Positions 43,393 through 56,641 of a DNA stretch of 64,000 nt are shown one piece after another. A program made the translations under genes and the position numbers. Each line of letters opens with the position of its first letter. Within the stretch, counting starts at the first letter, position 1. Below the pieces are notes generated by a model. It was not told the origin of the DNA. It did no database searches and saw only the letters and a list, made by a program, of their open reading frames with translations. The DNA is from Inia geoffrensis (lineage: Eukaryota > Chordata > Mammalia > Artiodactyla > Iniidae): contig CM070909.1 in the NCBI GenBank assembly GCA_036417435.1, positions 10,820,597-10,884,596 on the forward strand, in the 5' to 3' direction.

Positions 43393-43565
43393 TTTTTTTT
43401 TTTTTAACATCTTTATTGGAGTATAGTTGCTTTACAATAGTGTATTAGTTTCTGCTTTATAACAAAGTGAATCAGTTATACATATACATATGTTCCCATA
43501 TCTCTTCCCTCTTGCGTCTCCCTCCCTCCCACCCTCCCTATCCCACCCCTCTAGGTGGTCACAGA
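43393..43565 (-). mobile_element. L1 3'-end fragment
   Basis: Antisense, starting with a T-run and AACATCTTTATTGGAGTATA. Confidence 0.9.
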
Positions 43566-44275
43566 GCTGATCTTTATCTACTCAGACGAAGACATCTGTT
43601 CATCAGCTCAGTCCCTTTCACCACTGGTTTTAACTCCTTTTAACTTTCCTCATACCCATCCTTCAAACTTTAACCGTTGGTTCAGTGACGCTAACTGATT
43701 TCTCCCCAAAGCCTACATCCCTGAGCAGTGCTGCAGTCTGAAAGAGACATCGGGAACAGTGTCATCAGGACTTGCTGACGGATTGGGTAGGGAAATGTAG
43801 CAAGGGAAAATGATTCCTAGATCAATGACCCGAGGCGACGTGCAAGGTGTAGCTGTTTACGAGGATGGTGAAGACTAGCAGAGACCTGATTTAGGGGGAA
43901 ATTAAATTCAGGGATTTCTAAAATGGGGGAAAGGCATTTTGTGGCAAAATATAAACCAAGTTAATCTGAAATGAGGTCTAATACACGAAAGCAGCAAGGA
44001 AGGTTCAGTTGTGCCAGTGAGAAAAATCATTTTCCTCGAGATTGAATGAGGAAAGCCTCAATCTGTAAAAAAAGAAAAAGAAATTCCATATTGGATCTTG
44101 ATACTTTGCAGTGTCTGTAAAATAAGCCACTGGGAATGGCCCAGAGATGATTGGGATTTGCCAATTTGGGACTCTGGGGTCTGGACAGGAGGATATGAGT
44201 GTGGAAGCCATCAAGTTAAAATGTATATTTATAGATATGGGTATAAATGAGATAGCTCTCCCTCCTCCTTCCTCA

Positions 44276-44494
44276 TTTTTTTTTTTTTTTTTTTTTTTTT
44301 AGCGTTATGCGGGCCTCTCACTGCTGTGGCCTCTCCCGTGGTGGAGCACAGGCTCCGGACGCTCAGGCTCAGCCGCCATGGCTCACGGGCCCAGCCAGTC
44401 GGCGGCATGTGGGATCTTCCTGGACCGGGGCACGAACCCGCGTCCCCTGCATCGGCAGGCGGACCCCCAACCACTGCGCCACCAGGGAAGCCCT
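44276..44494 (-). mobile_element. CHR-2-type SINE
   Basis: Antisense copy with a T-run of about 24; no clean target duplication seen. Confidence 0.93.
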
Positions 44495-46082
44495 GCTTAT
44501 ATTTTAATTGTTCACTTTCTATTAGTTTCTTCCCTTTAGTATACATTAGTTTAGTATGCATTATATATTCTAAAAAGAAAGGAGAGCATAATCTGAAGGA
44601 GAAAAGTATCACATTGTTAAGCCTGGCACTAAGTAATTCAGACACTGCGCTTGAAGACAGCCATGAAAGTTTTTTAGCAGGAGAGATCCATGTGGTCAAT
44701 GTTTTAGAAAGACACTGATGAAAATGTCTGAGGTCTTAGCTGAAGTGTGAAGAAGGCAGGTCTTGCTTCCAACCAGGAGCATGTATTAAAAATCCTAGTC
44801 AAAACTGATGAGAGCCTGAAAATGAATGGGAGGCTGCGCGGGAAGTGGTGGTGATGAAATGAATGATGGTCATTTCTTCTTTTCAGCAGAGCTCCGAGCT
44901 GTGCTCAGATTGCAAAAACGAATAACAAAATGGTTAGGAACTCTAACCTTTACACCATTGTTCTCTAGGTCTCTCCTCTAATCTTAAGCAGTGGAGAATC
45001 TCTGCTGCCTCTTTCTCAGTCTGAATGACACAAATGTGGATTGATATAAACCTCCTGCAGCCTGGCTGTGAAGCTGCACTGTTCGTTCTCTACAGTTTAA
45101 TTTGGGTTTTCTGGGGGTGATTTTTACGCTAATGAAAAAAAAAAACGCCACATTTTAAAAAATCATTTTTTACTTGCCCAAACTGAAATTCTTACAATCA
45201 GGGCTATGTCCAGTAACTGAAAGGAAGTGTTAATGTCCACATAGCAAGAGGAAAAGACTCTGAAAGCATGAAGTCCCTAATCTGTGAGAGACCTGGAAGA
45301 TGGGCCTGGATTCATTTACACAAGGATAGTAAAGGCACTCCTTTCTGCAGGAAGATGGGTCTGAGAGAAGATTGATTGGGCTGTGATGACTGGTTTTGTC
45401 TGAGGCTTGGAGGCAAAGAGAACAGTACAAGATACCTCTTAGTGGCTTGTTTCTGATCCAAGTCTAGGTCAAGAGCTAGAGCATAGAATCTGGTTGAGTT
45501 GGCCTTATGGGTCTGGCCGATGAGACCTTGATTAGACGGTCTGATTAGTTAACACGTTAGGAGTGTACTTGTATATGAGAGCATGGACCTAAAGCAAAAA
45601 TGGGATTTATGTAACAAATATAAGAAGCAGGGGAGAAAAACCGCAAAGTCTGGGAACAGTGAGTTTTGTTTTCTTTCCATTTGTTAAGCAGATTGGCTGG
45701 AAGGTAATAAAGAAGCCAGGATAGGAAGTCCGCCCTTGAACAGGCTGACTGGGGAAAAAAGTTCTGTGATTTATGGATTGTCCAAGATATATTGAGCATT
45801 CAACTGTGGAAAATATTTTACAAGCTGTGTCTGAATAATGTTGGCCAGCGTCCTTCTGTTGGCACCTCCACCTCAGCTAAGCCAGAATTGCACTATTTCC
45901 CACCTCAGAATTCCTCGTAACTGTAGAGTTTGGAAAGGGTGTCATGAAAGTGGTCGTGTTTGAGTTGAAACCTGAAGGATCATAGAACTTTAAATGTCAA
46001 ATAGACATTATAAGTGCATTTTCTGTCTATGAGCAAAGATGAGAACGTGAATCATGGAGAATGTTAAAAATTCCAAGAGTGA

Positions 46083-46268
46083 GGGCTTCCCTGGTGGCGC
46101 AGTGGTTGAGAGTCGGCCTGCCGATGCAAGGGACACGGGTTCGTGCCCCGGTCCGGGAGGATCCCACATGCCGCGGAGCGGCTGGGCCCGTGAGCCATGG
46201 CTGCTGAGCCTGCATGTCCGGAGCCACAACAGTGAGAGGCCCACATACTGCAAAAAAAAAAAAAAAAA
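46083..46268 (+). mobile_element. CHR-2-type SINE with ~23 bp internal deletion
   Basis: Target duplication AAAAATTCCAAGAGTGA at 46066-46082 and 46269-46285. The 3' part lacks the TGTGCTCCGCAACGG segment, apparently lost between short GCC repeats. Confidence 0.94.
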
Positions 46269-46345
46269 AAAAATTCCAAGAGTGATAGAAAAGGAATGGA
46301 TCTGAAAAGATAGATTGACATCTGTTTATGGAAGGCATTAAATAT

Positions 46346-46943
46346 TGTAACCAGATGCAGGTTTGTCCACTCGCTGCTCAACAGCCAATAACGAATTGAG
46401 GGGCAAGCTTCAGTAGAGAAGAAAGGTTACCTTATTCAGAAAAGCCGGCAATCTGGGGAGACGGTGGACTTATATCCAGAGACCAACTCTGAGGATTCTG
46501 CTCAGCCATGACGATTTTTAAAGGGAAAACAATCTCAGTTAATCATTAAGGCAGAAGGTCACATTCTTCGTCATCTTCCCACTGTGTGCAAACCTGCTGA
46601 CTTCCTCTGATCTATCCTGGGACGCCGTCTTGCTCCTGTGGTCCACCTGCAGTTGGATGTTCTCTTGCCCACGTGCTCTGCGTCTACCTGCGAGGTCCAC
46701 CTGCAAATTTACTAGGGGAAAAGCTAGGGGTAGAAGGTCAGTCATTCTTTAACTACTTAATTCTTCATTCTTATTCCTTCTAATCCGGGAAAGGCATCAA
46801 CAGGTTAGGGAAGGTGTTGTGTATGTTTAGTAAAGCAGAAAGCAGGAGCTAAGTTAAATGTTGCCTAATGACCTCATCTTTATGATTAAGGTCTAAAGTA
46901 AACAGGGATGGACAAAAGAAAAGAGGCAGAGGAGCTGCTTACA
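46346..46943 (-). mobile_element. Probable solo LTR
   Basis: 598 bp with TG...CA ends (plus strand TGTAACCAGATG to GCTGCTTACA). Flanks ATAT (46342-46345) and ATGT (46944-46947) may be a decayed 4 bp target duplication. The minus strand carries a TATAAG stretch and an AATAAGG motif in LTR order. No viral genes. Confidence 0.6.
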
Positions 46944-47942
46944 ATGTGAGCTTAAGCAGTTCGGTCTTTATCCTGCCTTGTATGAAAGCTTTTGAAAATT
47001 TCTGAAGAGGGAAAAGAGATCATGTAAATTGTAAGATGCTCCGGTTGTCACTAGAGGATGAATAAGAGAAGTGAGATGTAGAGGACAGGGACACCATTAT
47101 GGCTCTTCAGCAACCCCAAAGACAACACTCCAATTTCTTCCATAAGAGCTTAGTTATAGGCAAAGTTATAGAATAAGGCAGACTAAATTTAAAGCCTCTT
47201 CACTGTGTTTCAGCTTCCTGGTAGGACTCATCCAAGTGTTGATGTGGCTCTTTGGTAATTACTGTCCTTGTTTCACAAATGATATCAGTGTTCTTAGTGT
47301 CTGGACTTTCTTGGGTCCTGTTTTGTGTATCAAACTTGCCTGCGTAGGATCTGTCTTGTACAACCCTCTTGCACTAGGCTTAGCACCTGCTCTCTCTTCC
47401 CATGTTAATTCTAATTACTACGGGTGGTAGAATTGAGTACCCTCTCCCCAAAAAGAGTGTAAATCCAAACTCAGGAAATATCAAAGTAGATAAATGTAAA
47501 TTCAATTCAAAGGGGACAGAAGTTCACCAGGAGTCAAACAATTGACAAGTAATCATAACCATTTGAATGCCTTCAGTGCCCGATCTCATTCTCCAAACTA
47601 TGTGCTCCCTTTGGTCAGCTTTGGAGGCTGAGTTGCAGACAAGTGATGTAACTGGTGGAGAGCTGAGTGCCTGAGCTGGCTTTCCACTCAACTTCCTCAG
47701 ACTTCAAACACCAAACTGAAAAGCCTTTTGCTCTGATTTTTTTCATTTAATTTTTATTCCTTTTAATCAAATGCGTACCTTCGTAGAGATTACAAAGTCA
47801 AATAGCTCTACAAGGCCTGTGAAGAAAAGGAGTGCCTTCCCACCACACGCACACATGCACGTATAATCCCTACTTTTTAGCTGACTTTTTAAAATCTACG
47901 TTTCTTCAAATACTATGCATATGTTTCTATTCCTTTTCTCTT

Positions 47943-48145
47943 TTTTTTTAAGTATAATTGATGTACAATGTTGTGTTAGTTTCAGGTGTACAGCAAAGTG
48001 ATTCAGTTATATATATATGTGTGTGTATATATATGTGTGTATATATATATATCTTTTTTTCACATTCTTTTCCATTATACGTTATTACAAGATATTGAAT
48101 ACAGTTCTCTGTGCTATATAGTAGGTCCTTGTCATATGTGTCTAT
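47943..48145 (-). mobile_element. L1 3'-end fragment with (TATG)n run
   Basis: Antisense L1 3' UTR expanded by an AT/GT simple repeat at 48008-48055. Confidence 0.85.
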
Positions 48146-49737
48146 TCTTGATTTTTATTTTCAGTTTGGACCATTATCTATTGACTTGCCATTATGGAAG
48201 ATGAAAAGATGGCCCTTTTTCACAACCATCCCTACCGCTGCAACCACGACACATCTGAACATTTCTTGTGCCCCCCTATTTTCTAAATATAGTTATGTCA
48301 TCATTTTGATTAGATGAGTATAATGGGAAGCAGGAAAAATGACTATTAAGGATTAAGTTCCTGAAACCAGTCTTTCTGGGTTAAAAATCTAGCACTTTCC
48401 CTTCCTCTTGGTCCAATCTTTGTGTAGTGACTTAACTGATTTCTGCTTCCACTTTTTAAGCTGTAAAATGATCTTCAAATGAGTACACATGCACTACATT
48501 ATTGTGTGAGGATGATGGAGGCTAATACATATATTCATACTACATATAAAGCGTGTATACATTAATAACTACCAATTACTTTTACTATCTTGAAGACTAT
48601 CTCCATCTCTCTTGTGTTAAATCCTGTCTTCTATGTCCCATGTCTTTTCCTTTCTTGGTTTACTTCTTCATTTGGGGGCTGCTCCTGGAAAAAGAAGTGA
48701 ATTTTTGAAGAGCTTCAATGTCTATGAAATGTCTCGTGCTCCCCTCATACTTAAGTAATAGCTTAGCTTTGCATAAGATTCTAGGAAGAAAATAAATCCC
48801 CTTAGGATAGCGTAGGCATAACTAGATTTAAATAAAATCTGACCTCCCTCCCTCATTTTCTGAAATCTCCCTCTCGAGATTCCTAGTATGTGAACGTTGG
48901 ACTTCTAACGCCCCTGGTCTCCTATCCCATCTTTCTGTATTATTGCTTTGCTTTCTAGGAAATTTCATTAACTTTCTTCTAATGCTTCTATTGAATGTTT
49001 TCCTTCTCTTACTTTTCATTTTTAAGATTTTCTTATATGAATACTCTTTGGTTGTAGCTATTTTTGTTTCATGGATGCAATATCTTCTTTTGTTTCTCTG
49101 AAGATATTAATGATAATTTTTTGGGTATTTTTATCTCCCCAAATAGTCTTTCTTATTTTCTCCAAGTTATTTTTCACTAATTGTTTACTTCATATGAGAT
49201 CTTTGTTTGAAATCCTTGAGTCCTTGCTGTCTGATCATATTTAAGAACAAGGCACTATAAAGCTCATTTGAAATTTCTGTATGTGTGCAAAAACCCAGCT
49301 GGGCTGCTAGAATTCTGGGAACAGAAGGAGGAAGGAGGTTGAGGATTCAAGGGTCAGTATGTAAGTTCTCACCTAACCTTCCTGTTTTCAGTAGCCATTT
49401 TCTATTAAACCCACTTTCCCCCCTAGCTTTCCCAGTCCATAGACCTTGTTAATCATGCAAAAATTAACCTCCAGTCTCTACAGGGATGAGGAGATAATCT
49501 GGGGGTAAAGATGGCTGAGCCTTTGTAAGTTCTGTAAAGAATAATGGACCACTTTAGATTTTCCCTAGCACCAGGTTTGGGCTGCGTTTTTCAGATCTCC
49601 TCTGTCGTTCATTATTTGTTCGTCTTCTTTTTAGACACAAATATTGTTTTCTGTTTTCTTCTTTTTGACTTTGTGGGTTTTTGATTCCCTTTTTTTCCTT
49701 TACAGTCTGTACTTGTTTTCTAGAGGTGAAGGATTCT

Positions 49738-50650
49738 TTTTTTTAATTTTTGTTGGAGTCTAGTTGATTTACAATGATGTGTTAGTTTCAGGTGTACAGC
49801 AAAGTGAATCAGTTATACGTATACATATATCCACTCTTTATATTTTTTTTAAGATTCTTTTCCCATGTAGGCCATTACAGAGTATTGAGTAGAGTTCCCT
49901 GTGCTATACAGAAGGCTATTATTATTTATCTATTTTATATATAGTAGTGTGTATGTGTCAATCCCAACCTCCCAATTTATCCCTCCCCCCATCCCCGGGT
50001 AACCATAAGTTTGCTTTTTACATCCATGACTCTACTTCTGTTTTGTAAATAAGTTCATTTGTACCCTTTTTTTTTTTTTAGATTCCACATATAAGCGATA
50101 TCATGATATTTGTCTTTCTGTGTCTGATTTAATCCACTCAGTATGACAATCTCTAGGTCCATCCATGTTGCTGCAAATGGCATTATTTTGTTCTTTTTTA
50201 TTGCTGAGTAATATTCCATTGTATATATATGTACCACATTTTCTTTATCTGTTCCTCTGTTGACAGACATTTAGGTTGCTTCCATCTCCTGGCTATTGTA
50301 AATAGTGCTGCAATGAACATTGGGGTGCATGTGTCTTTTTTAATTATGGTTTTCTCCGGGTATACACCCAGGAGTGGGATTGCTGTGTCATACGGTAGTT
50401 CTACTTTTAGCTTTTTAAGGAACCTCCATACTGTTCTACATAGTGGCTGTATCAATTTACATTCCCACCAACAGTGCAAAAGGGTTCCCTTTTCTCCACA
50501 CCCTCTCCAGCACTTATTTTTTGTAGATGTTATGATGATGGCCATTCTGACCGGTGTGAGGTGATACCTCATTTTAGTTTTGATTTGCATTTCTCTAATG
50601 ATTAGTGATGTTGAGCATCTTTTCATGTGCTTTTTGGCCATCTGCATGTG
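49738..50650 (-). mobile_element. 5'-truncated L1, 913 bp, with target duplication
   Basis: Antisense; 17 bp flanks TAGAG(G/C)TGAAGGATTCT at 49721-49737 and 50651-50667. Encodes decayed ORF2 C-terminus on the minus strand ([17 protein letters not shown]). Confidence 0.93.
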
Positions 50651-51424
50651 TAGAGCTGAAGGATTCTGATGCCAGTTCCCATGTGTGGGTTTTTTCCCCA
50701 CACCAAGCAATTCTCGAACACCAGCTGGATGTCCTACAATTCAACTGAATTCTGACACTATCTCCCCAGATCCCACAGTTAAGGACTCAGTCTTACAGGA
50801 CTACCTTCCCCCACCAACACACACACATCATTTCAGACGCCAATCACAAGACCAGGTTGTCACGTGGGATTCTGACTGATAGACTATAGCTCAGAGGTTC
50901 CAACGACCTCCTCTTCTCGTTTGATTAATTTGCTCCAGTGACTCACAGAACTCTTCCATAAGTAGACAAAACAGTTTACTTATGGATGAGGTGCCTAGGG
51001 CAGGGTATGTGGGAAGGGGCATGAGCTTCTGTGCTCTTCTCCAGTGAGCAACTCATCTGGCACCTCCATGTACTCATCCACCTGACGGTCTCAGAACCCT
51101 GTCTTTTTGGATATTTATGGAGGCTCCATCACTTTGGCAAGCTGGATTATGTCATTGACTATTGGTGATTGAACTCCATTTCCAGCCCTTTTCTCCTCCC
51201 TGGAGGTGGGGGTAGGGTGGGACTGAATGTTCCAACTCTCCAATCACATGGTTGGTTCCTCTGGTGACCAGCCCCTATCCTTAGGTTACCTAGGGGCATC
51301 CCAGAAGTCACTCATTAATGTAACAAAAGACACGTTTATTGCTCTCGACACTTAGGAAATTCCAAGAGTTTTCAGAGCTCTGTGCCAGGGATGGGGTGAA
51401 GTCCAAATATATATTTCTTTTTAT

Positions 51425-52078
51425 AAATCACAATAACACAGGCTGCCATAAGGACTACAGATTGGATGGTTTAAACAACAGAAATTTATTCTTTCAGTTC
51501 TGGAGGCCAGAAGTCTGAAATCAAGGTATGAGCTGGGTTGGTTCCTTTTGAACGTGGTGAGGGAGACTGTTTCCTGGCTCTCTCCTAGCTTCTGGTAACC
51601 TTCAGCATTCTTTGACTGGCAGGTTGCATTCTTCCAATGTCTTCGCATCCTCTTTCCTTTATGCATGTCTGTCTCTGTGTCCCAATTTCCTCCTTTCTAG
51701 GAGGACAGCAGTCCTATTGGATTAACATCTACCCTAGGGCTTCCCTGGTGGCGCAGTGGTTGAGAGTCCGCCTGCCGATGCAGAGGACACAGGTTCGTGC
51801 CCCGGTCCGGGAAGATCCCGCATGCCGCGGAGTGGCTGGGCCCGTGAGCCATGGCCGCTGAGCCTGCGCGTCCAGAGCCTGTGCTCCGCAACGGGAGAGG
51901 CCACAACAGTGAGAGGTCCGCGTACCGAAAAAAAAAAAAAAAAAAAAAAAACATCTACCCTAATGGCCTCATCTTAACTTGATCAACTGCAAAGACCCTA
52001 TTTCCAAAGTCACATTCACAGATACTAGGGTTAGGACTTTTAACATTTTTTGGGGGGGATGTATTTCAACCCATGACA
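51425..52078 (-). mobile_element. MaLR-type LTR relic, interrupted by a CHR-2 SINE
   Basis: Read on the minus strand it runs from TGTCATGGGTTGAAATACAT to AGAATAAATTTCTGTTG and beyond, the layout of MLT1/MST-like LTRs. The SINE at 51737-51949 splits it. Confidence 0.65.
51737..51949 (+). mobile_element. CHR-2-type SINE
   Basis: Target duplication AACATCTACCCT at 51725-51736 and 51950-51961. Confidence 0.95.
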
Positions 52079-52081
52079 CAG

Positions 52082-52312
52082 TTGCGGTCCACAACATTTC
52101 TGGCTCCAGGGACTGGTTTTGTGGAAGATAATTTTTCCATGGACGGGGGTGGGTGAGGGGGGATGGTTCAGGCGGTAATGTGAGCAGTGGGGAGCGGCAC
52201 ATGAAGCTTCACCCCTCCTCCGCTGCTCACCTCTTGCTGTGTGGCCCTGGTTCCTAACAGGCCGTGGACCGGTACTGGTCCGTGGCCCGGGGTATAGGGG
52301 CCCCTGTTTTAG
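52082..52312 (-). mobile_element. hAT-like DNA transposon relic
   Basis: The segment with GGCCGTGGACCGGTACTGG and the G-rich GGACGGGGGTGGGTGAGGGG fits a common mammalian hAT-type non-autonomous element. Subfamily not assigned. Confidence 0.5.
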
Positions 52313-52610
52313 TGGAATTTCAAGAGACAGCAAAGATAAATATATCCTTTTCAATCTACCATCTTAAATCAGAAGTCTACCCTTTAATCTTTTCACTATC
52401 ACATACTGCACATTTTTTGAGTCTTTACTTTGTATCCAAAGTACTGAGAATATAAATACACATAATATGCCATCAAGTGGCACAGAAGCAACTTCGAGAG
52501 ACTACCTGAAACTAAGGACTTAAATGCCATTAGAATTGCCTCTAACTCATTATCTGTCTCTATCCCTACCTATATATCTTGCCTCTCCGAATATCATCTT
52601 CTCTATCTCT

Positions 52611-53145
52611 TGTTGGAACCCAGAACAGGCCATCCCAAAATATGCCTCGATGGCATATTTATTATTTTGAATTAAAGTTACTTCAGAAACAGCTGATGCA
52701 AGAGGGACACTGACCCTCCTCTCTGTCTACCTGAAAGCAGGAAATAAATCTCCCATGTGAAAGGTGCACTCCCTTCATCTAAGGTAGAAGGACACTTTTA
52801 TTGCCAGATATGGGAAATTCAGGGACAAGAAACTTGTGTAAGCAAAGCTTGTTACTTCTTTAATTTACCACTGCAAGCCCAAACTCTGTTTAGATTCTTC
52901 ATTAATTGAGTACCCCAAACCTGTTTCTTTGCCCTGTCAGTTTCTCACAAATGTACTGTTTCCTTGTCTAAAAAGTATAAAAGATGACTGCTTTGCCCAT
53001 TTCTCAGATCTCATTTCTGAGATTTTTGTGTGCACTAATTAAAATTTGTTTCTTTTTCTCCTGTTCATCAACCTTGTGTCAATTTTTTATTAGCCCAGCC
53101 GCAAGAACTCATGAAGGGTAGAGGGGGAAATTTACCCCTCCCAGA
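52611..53145 (+). mobile_element. Probable solo LTR, related to 54993-55526
   Basis: About 535 bp; TATA-like GTATAAAAG near 52976 and a U5 end (TCTCCTGTTCATCAACC, then GTCAATTTTTTATTAG, then AAGGGTAGAGGGGGAAA). The same order and wording occur on the minus strand of 54993-55526. Right border uncertain by a few bases. Confidence 0.65.
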
Positions 53146-54146
53146 TATTCTTTTATGTTGAACTGGTACATTTGGACTGCTGGAGACTAAAACAATGGCT
53201 CCTGTAAACCTGTGATCTTACATCATCAAAGTTCATCTCCAAAGTAGAGGCTCTCACTTCTCTTAGTTCACAAATGAGAAGTCCTAAGGATAGATTCTGA
53301 TTCGTCTTATGTAAAGTTACTTGGCCTTGTAAATGGTCAAGGCAGTGAGGGTCTATGATTGGTGGATTCTACTAGAAGAATTATGTGGTATCAGTGGGAC
53401 GAGAAATTCCCTCTAAAACCATGCATATCCCCCGCCCCACCCCCCCAAAAAAAAACCCCAATGAGAATAGGCATAATATTATCTAATGTACAATACATCA
53501 TTACAAAATGCGTTGTGACAATGACAAGCACACAGTGCTTTGGAAGCCAGTTGAAAGGATACGAAAGGGTCCAGGTAAATGAAATCACAAAGGTTTCCTG
53601 CAGAAAGCGATGCCTGTACTAAATCCTGAACGATCTATAGGAATCAGACAGAAAAAAAAAAAATAGGAGAAAATGTTTTCACAGGAAGAGGCTTTGAGAA
53701 TATCCAATGGCCAGAAACAAGGGCAATATTAGAGAAAGAGGTAATTTAAGGGACTTAGTACGCCTGGAACAGAGAGAGCAAAATAGGAAACGGCAATCTA
53801 CGAGGGTAGTGAGAAAAACGTCAGCCAGATCCTAAGTACTCCATTTCTCTACTAAGGAATTCGAACTTTTTCCAAAGACTACGGAGAATCTCTGACCACT
53901 GAAAGATATAAAGAAGAGAAACGATACAATGAAATATGGTTTTATTATAGTTATTCTGGTATCAGTGAGCTTTTTCTTTCTCTATCTCCTAGAAACGATA
54001 AAGATAAAAATTAAAGACTAAGAATGGATTTGAGTAATAATGGTGGTTTTAAAACATGTCCACAAATTCTTCAACATTCCTTCCATCTGGGTTGGAATTA
54101 CCTTTCCAACCAAGGGTAATTCCTACTTGGTTCAGGACATCTTTTT

Positions 54147-54992
54147 TTTTTTTTTTAAATAATTTATATTGCAGAATAGTTGGTTTACAACGTGTTAGTT
54201 TCAGGTATACAGCAAAGTGAATCAGTTATACATGTACATATATCCACTCTTTTTAAAATTCTTTTCCCATATAGGTCATTACAGAGTACTGAGTAAAGTT
54301 CCCTGTGCTATACAGTAAGTCCCATATAGGTCATTACAGAGTACTGAGTAAATTTCCCTGTGCTATACAGTAAGTCCTTATTAGTTATCTATTTTATATA
54401 AAGTAGTGGGTATATGTCAATCCCAATCTCCCAATTTATGCCCCCACCCCCATACTCCCTGGTAACCATAAGTTTCTTGTCTAAATCTGTGACTCTACTT
54501 CTATTTTGTAAATAAGTTCATTCATACCATTTTTTTTAGATTCCAATAAGCGATATCATATGATATTTGTCTTTCTCTGTCTGACTTACTTCACTCAGTA
54601 TGACAATCTCTAGGTCCATCCATTGCTGCAAATGACATTATTTCATTCTTTTTTATGGCTGTGTAATATTCCATCATGTATATGTACCACATCTTCCTTA
54701 TTCACTCCTCTGTCAATGGACATTTAGGTTGCTTCCATGTCTTAGCTCTTGTAAATAGTGTTGCAGTGAACATTGGGGTACATGTATCTTTTCAAATTAT
54801 GTTTTTTTCCAGATATATGCCCAGGAGTGGGATTGCTGGATCATACGGTAGTTCTAGATTTAGTTTTTCAAGGAGGTTCTGGACATCTTGATTGCTTCCA
54901 AGTTCTGGCAATTATTAATAAAGCTGCTATAAACACCTGTGTGCAGGTTTTTATGTAGACAGAAGTTTTCAACTTCTTTGGGTAAATGCTAA
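54147..54992 (-). mobile_element. L1 fragment (left part; split by an LTR)
   Basis: Antisense L1 3' end and ORF2 relic, starting with a T-run at 54143. Contains a 55 bp tandem duplication at 54266-54375. Confidence 0.88.
54266..54375. repeat. Tandem duplication, two 55 bp units within an L1
   Basis: Units 54266-54320 and 54321-54375 (CCCATATAGGTCATTACAGA...) differ at one position. Confidence 0.95.
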
Positions 54993-55526
54993 TGTCGGGG
55001 AGGAAGAAATTTCCCTCTGCCCTTATTGGTTCTTCTAGCTGGTCTAAGAATTAAATCGACATGAGGCACATTAACAGGAGAAAACCAAATGAAAGTTTAA
55101 TAACACATATACACAGGAGAGACCCAGAACAGAGTAACTAACTCACCAAAATGTCCAAAGCCCTTACCTTAAATACCTTCCTCAGCTAAGGACAAAAGAG
55201 GATGGATGCTTGAAGGTCGGGAGAGTCAGTTATGGGAAGTTACCAGGAAAAACACAGTAAACACGGGTGTTATTTTGCAGATTTAAGTCCTTGATTTCTC
55301 TGTTGATAAGAGTTTCTAGAGACTTGGCCACAGTCCTCTTCCAGGTGCAACAAGGGAGACACCCTTATAAAGGAGACTTTCCTTACAAACACAAATGTCA
55401 CTTACAAAAGGGTAACTCCTTGGTTTTCAATTTTCCCCATGTGTGCTGTTTCTTAGAAAACAGCCAGCTTAAAATAATTAATATACCAGAGATATTTTTA
55501 GGGTGGCAAATTCTGCTCCCTCTACA
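54993..55526 (-). mobile_element. Solo LTR nested in an L1, with 4 bp target duplication
   Basis: 534 bp; the minus strand starts TGTAGAGGGAGCAGAATTTG and ends CCTCCCCGACA. Perfect flanking CTAA at 54989-54992 and 55527-55530. The L1 resumes at 55531. A 4 bp duplication is typical of gammaretrovirus-like ERVs. No viral genes remain. Confidence 0.85.
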
Positions 55527-55530
55527 CTAA

Positions 55531-55660
55531 GGGGTTGATTGTTATATTTTATTGTAAGCGTAAGTTTAGTTTTCTACGAAACGACCAACCATCTTCCAGA
55601 GTGGCTGTACCATTTTTCATTCTCATCAGCAATGAATGAAAGTTCCTGAAATGTGCAATT
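55531..55660 (-). mobile_element. L1 fragment (right part)
   Basis: Continues the 54147-54992 L1 (GAGTGGCTGTACCATTTTTC and CAGCAATGAATGAAAGTTCC). Confidence 0.75.
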
Positions 55661-56425
55661 TTCAATTATCGCCTTTGGTTAAAAGGGGGATTTGGAAATA
55701 TTTTTATCTGAATGAATGTTTTAATTTATAAAATTACCTTCTATATAACATTTTAAGTGTTCTGCTACAAATAAAGGTAGAGAGCAAGCTGTGGGAGTTG
55801 AAGGATTGGGTAGTCTAAGATAAAGTATTAGCATTTAGAGAAGACTTAAGGCAGAAAGAGTAACTGATATTTCATCTCCAAATTATTTTTCATATATAAA
55901 TTGCCACTGTGGTTAGGTATTTTTAAAATAAAAGTTAAAATCAGCTTTAAACTAGCTATGATTGTTTCCAGTAGATTTGATGGGAAAACAACACTCTTAA
56001 AAAATATTAATCTCCATTGTAATTACTTTTCTCAATTGGTTTTAAAGTACTCCTTTGAGAGATTTAGCTATATTTGGGTCAAAGCTCAAATGAGCTAAAA
56101 TGTTCAGTTTGAGAATAAGGACTAAACATTATAAACATATAATGTGATAAAAAGAATTCCTGGATTTTCATACATGAGAAGGATTGAAAAATGCCATAGA
56201 GAAAAATAATGAGCATCAAAGGCTATGCAATTCATTTTCCTTGTTTCAATAATGAAACTTAGTTTCTTTTCTTTTGTGGGTTTGTTTTTTAAATCAGAGA
56301 TAAGGAGAACTTGCTGAAAGTAGACAGGTGACTGGGGCCGCTGTTGTCTGATATATTTTTCAGAACTTCCGGGCCTTGTTTAGGGCAAAGCAGCCCCTCA
56401 TTCTTCATCTTTTCTTCAGTCTTTT

Positions 56426-56641
56426 CGTTGTTTTGTTTTGTTTTGTTTTGCGGTATGTGGGCCTCTCACTGTTGTGGCCTCTCCCGTTGCGGAGCACAGG
56501 CTCCGGACGCGCAGGCTCAGCGGCCATGGCTCACGGGCCTAGCCGCTCCGCGGCACGTGGGATCTTCCCGGACCGGGGCACGAACCCGTGTCCCCTGCAT
56601 CGGCAGGCGGACCCCCAACCACTGCGCCACCAGGGAAGCCC
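56426..56641 (-). mobile_element. CHR-2-type SINE with (TTTTG)n tail
   Basis: Antisense; flanks TCTTCAGTCTTTT (56413-56425) and TCTTCACTCTTTT (56642-56654). About 0.5 kb upstream of the GABARAPL1 CpG island. Confidence 0.93.
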
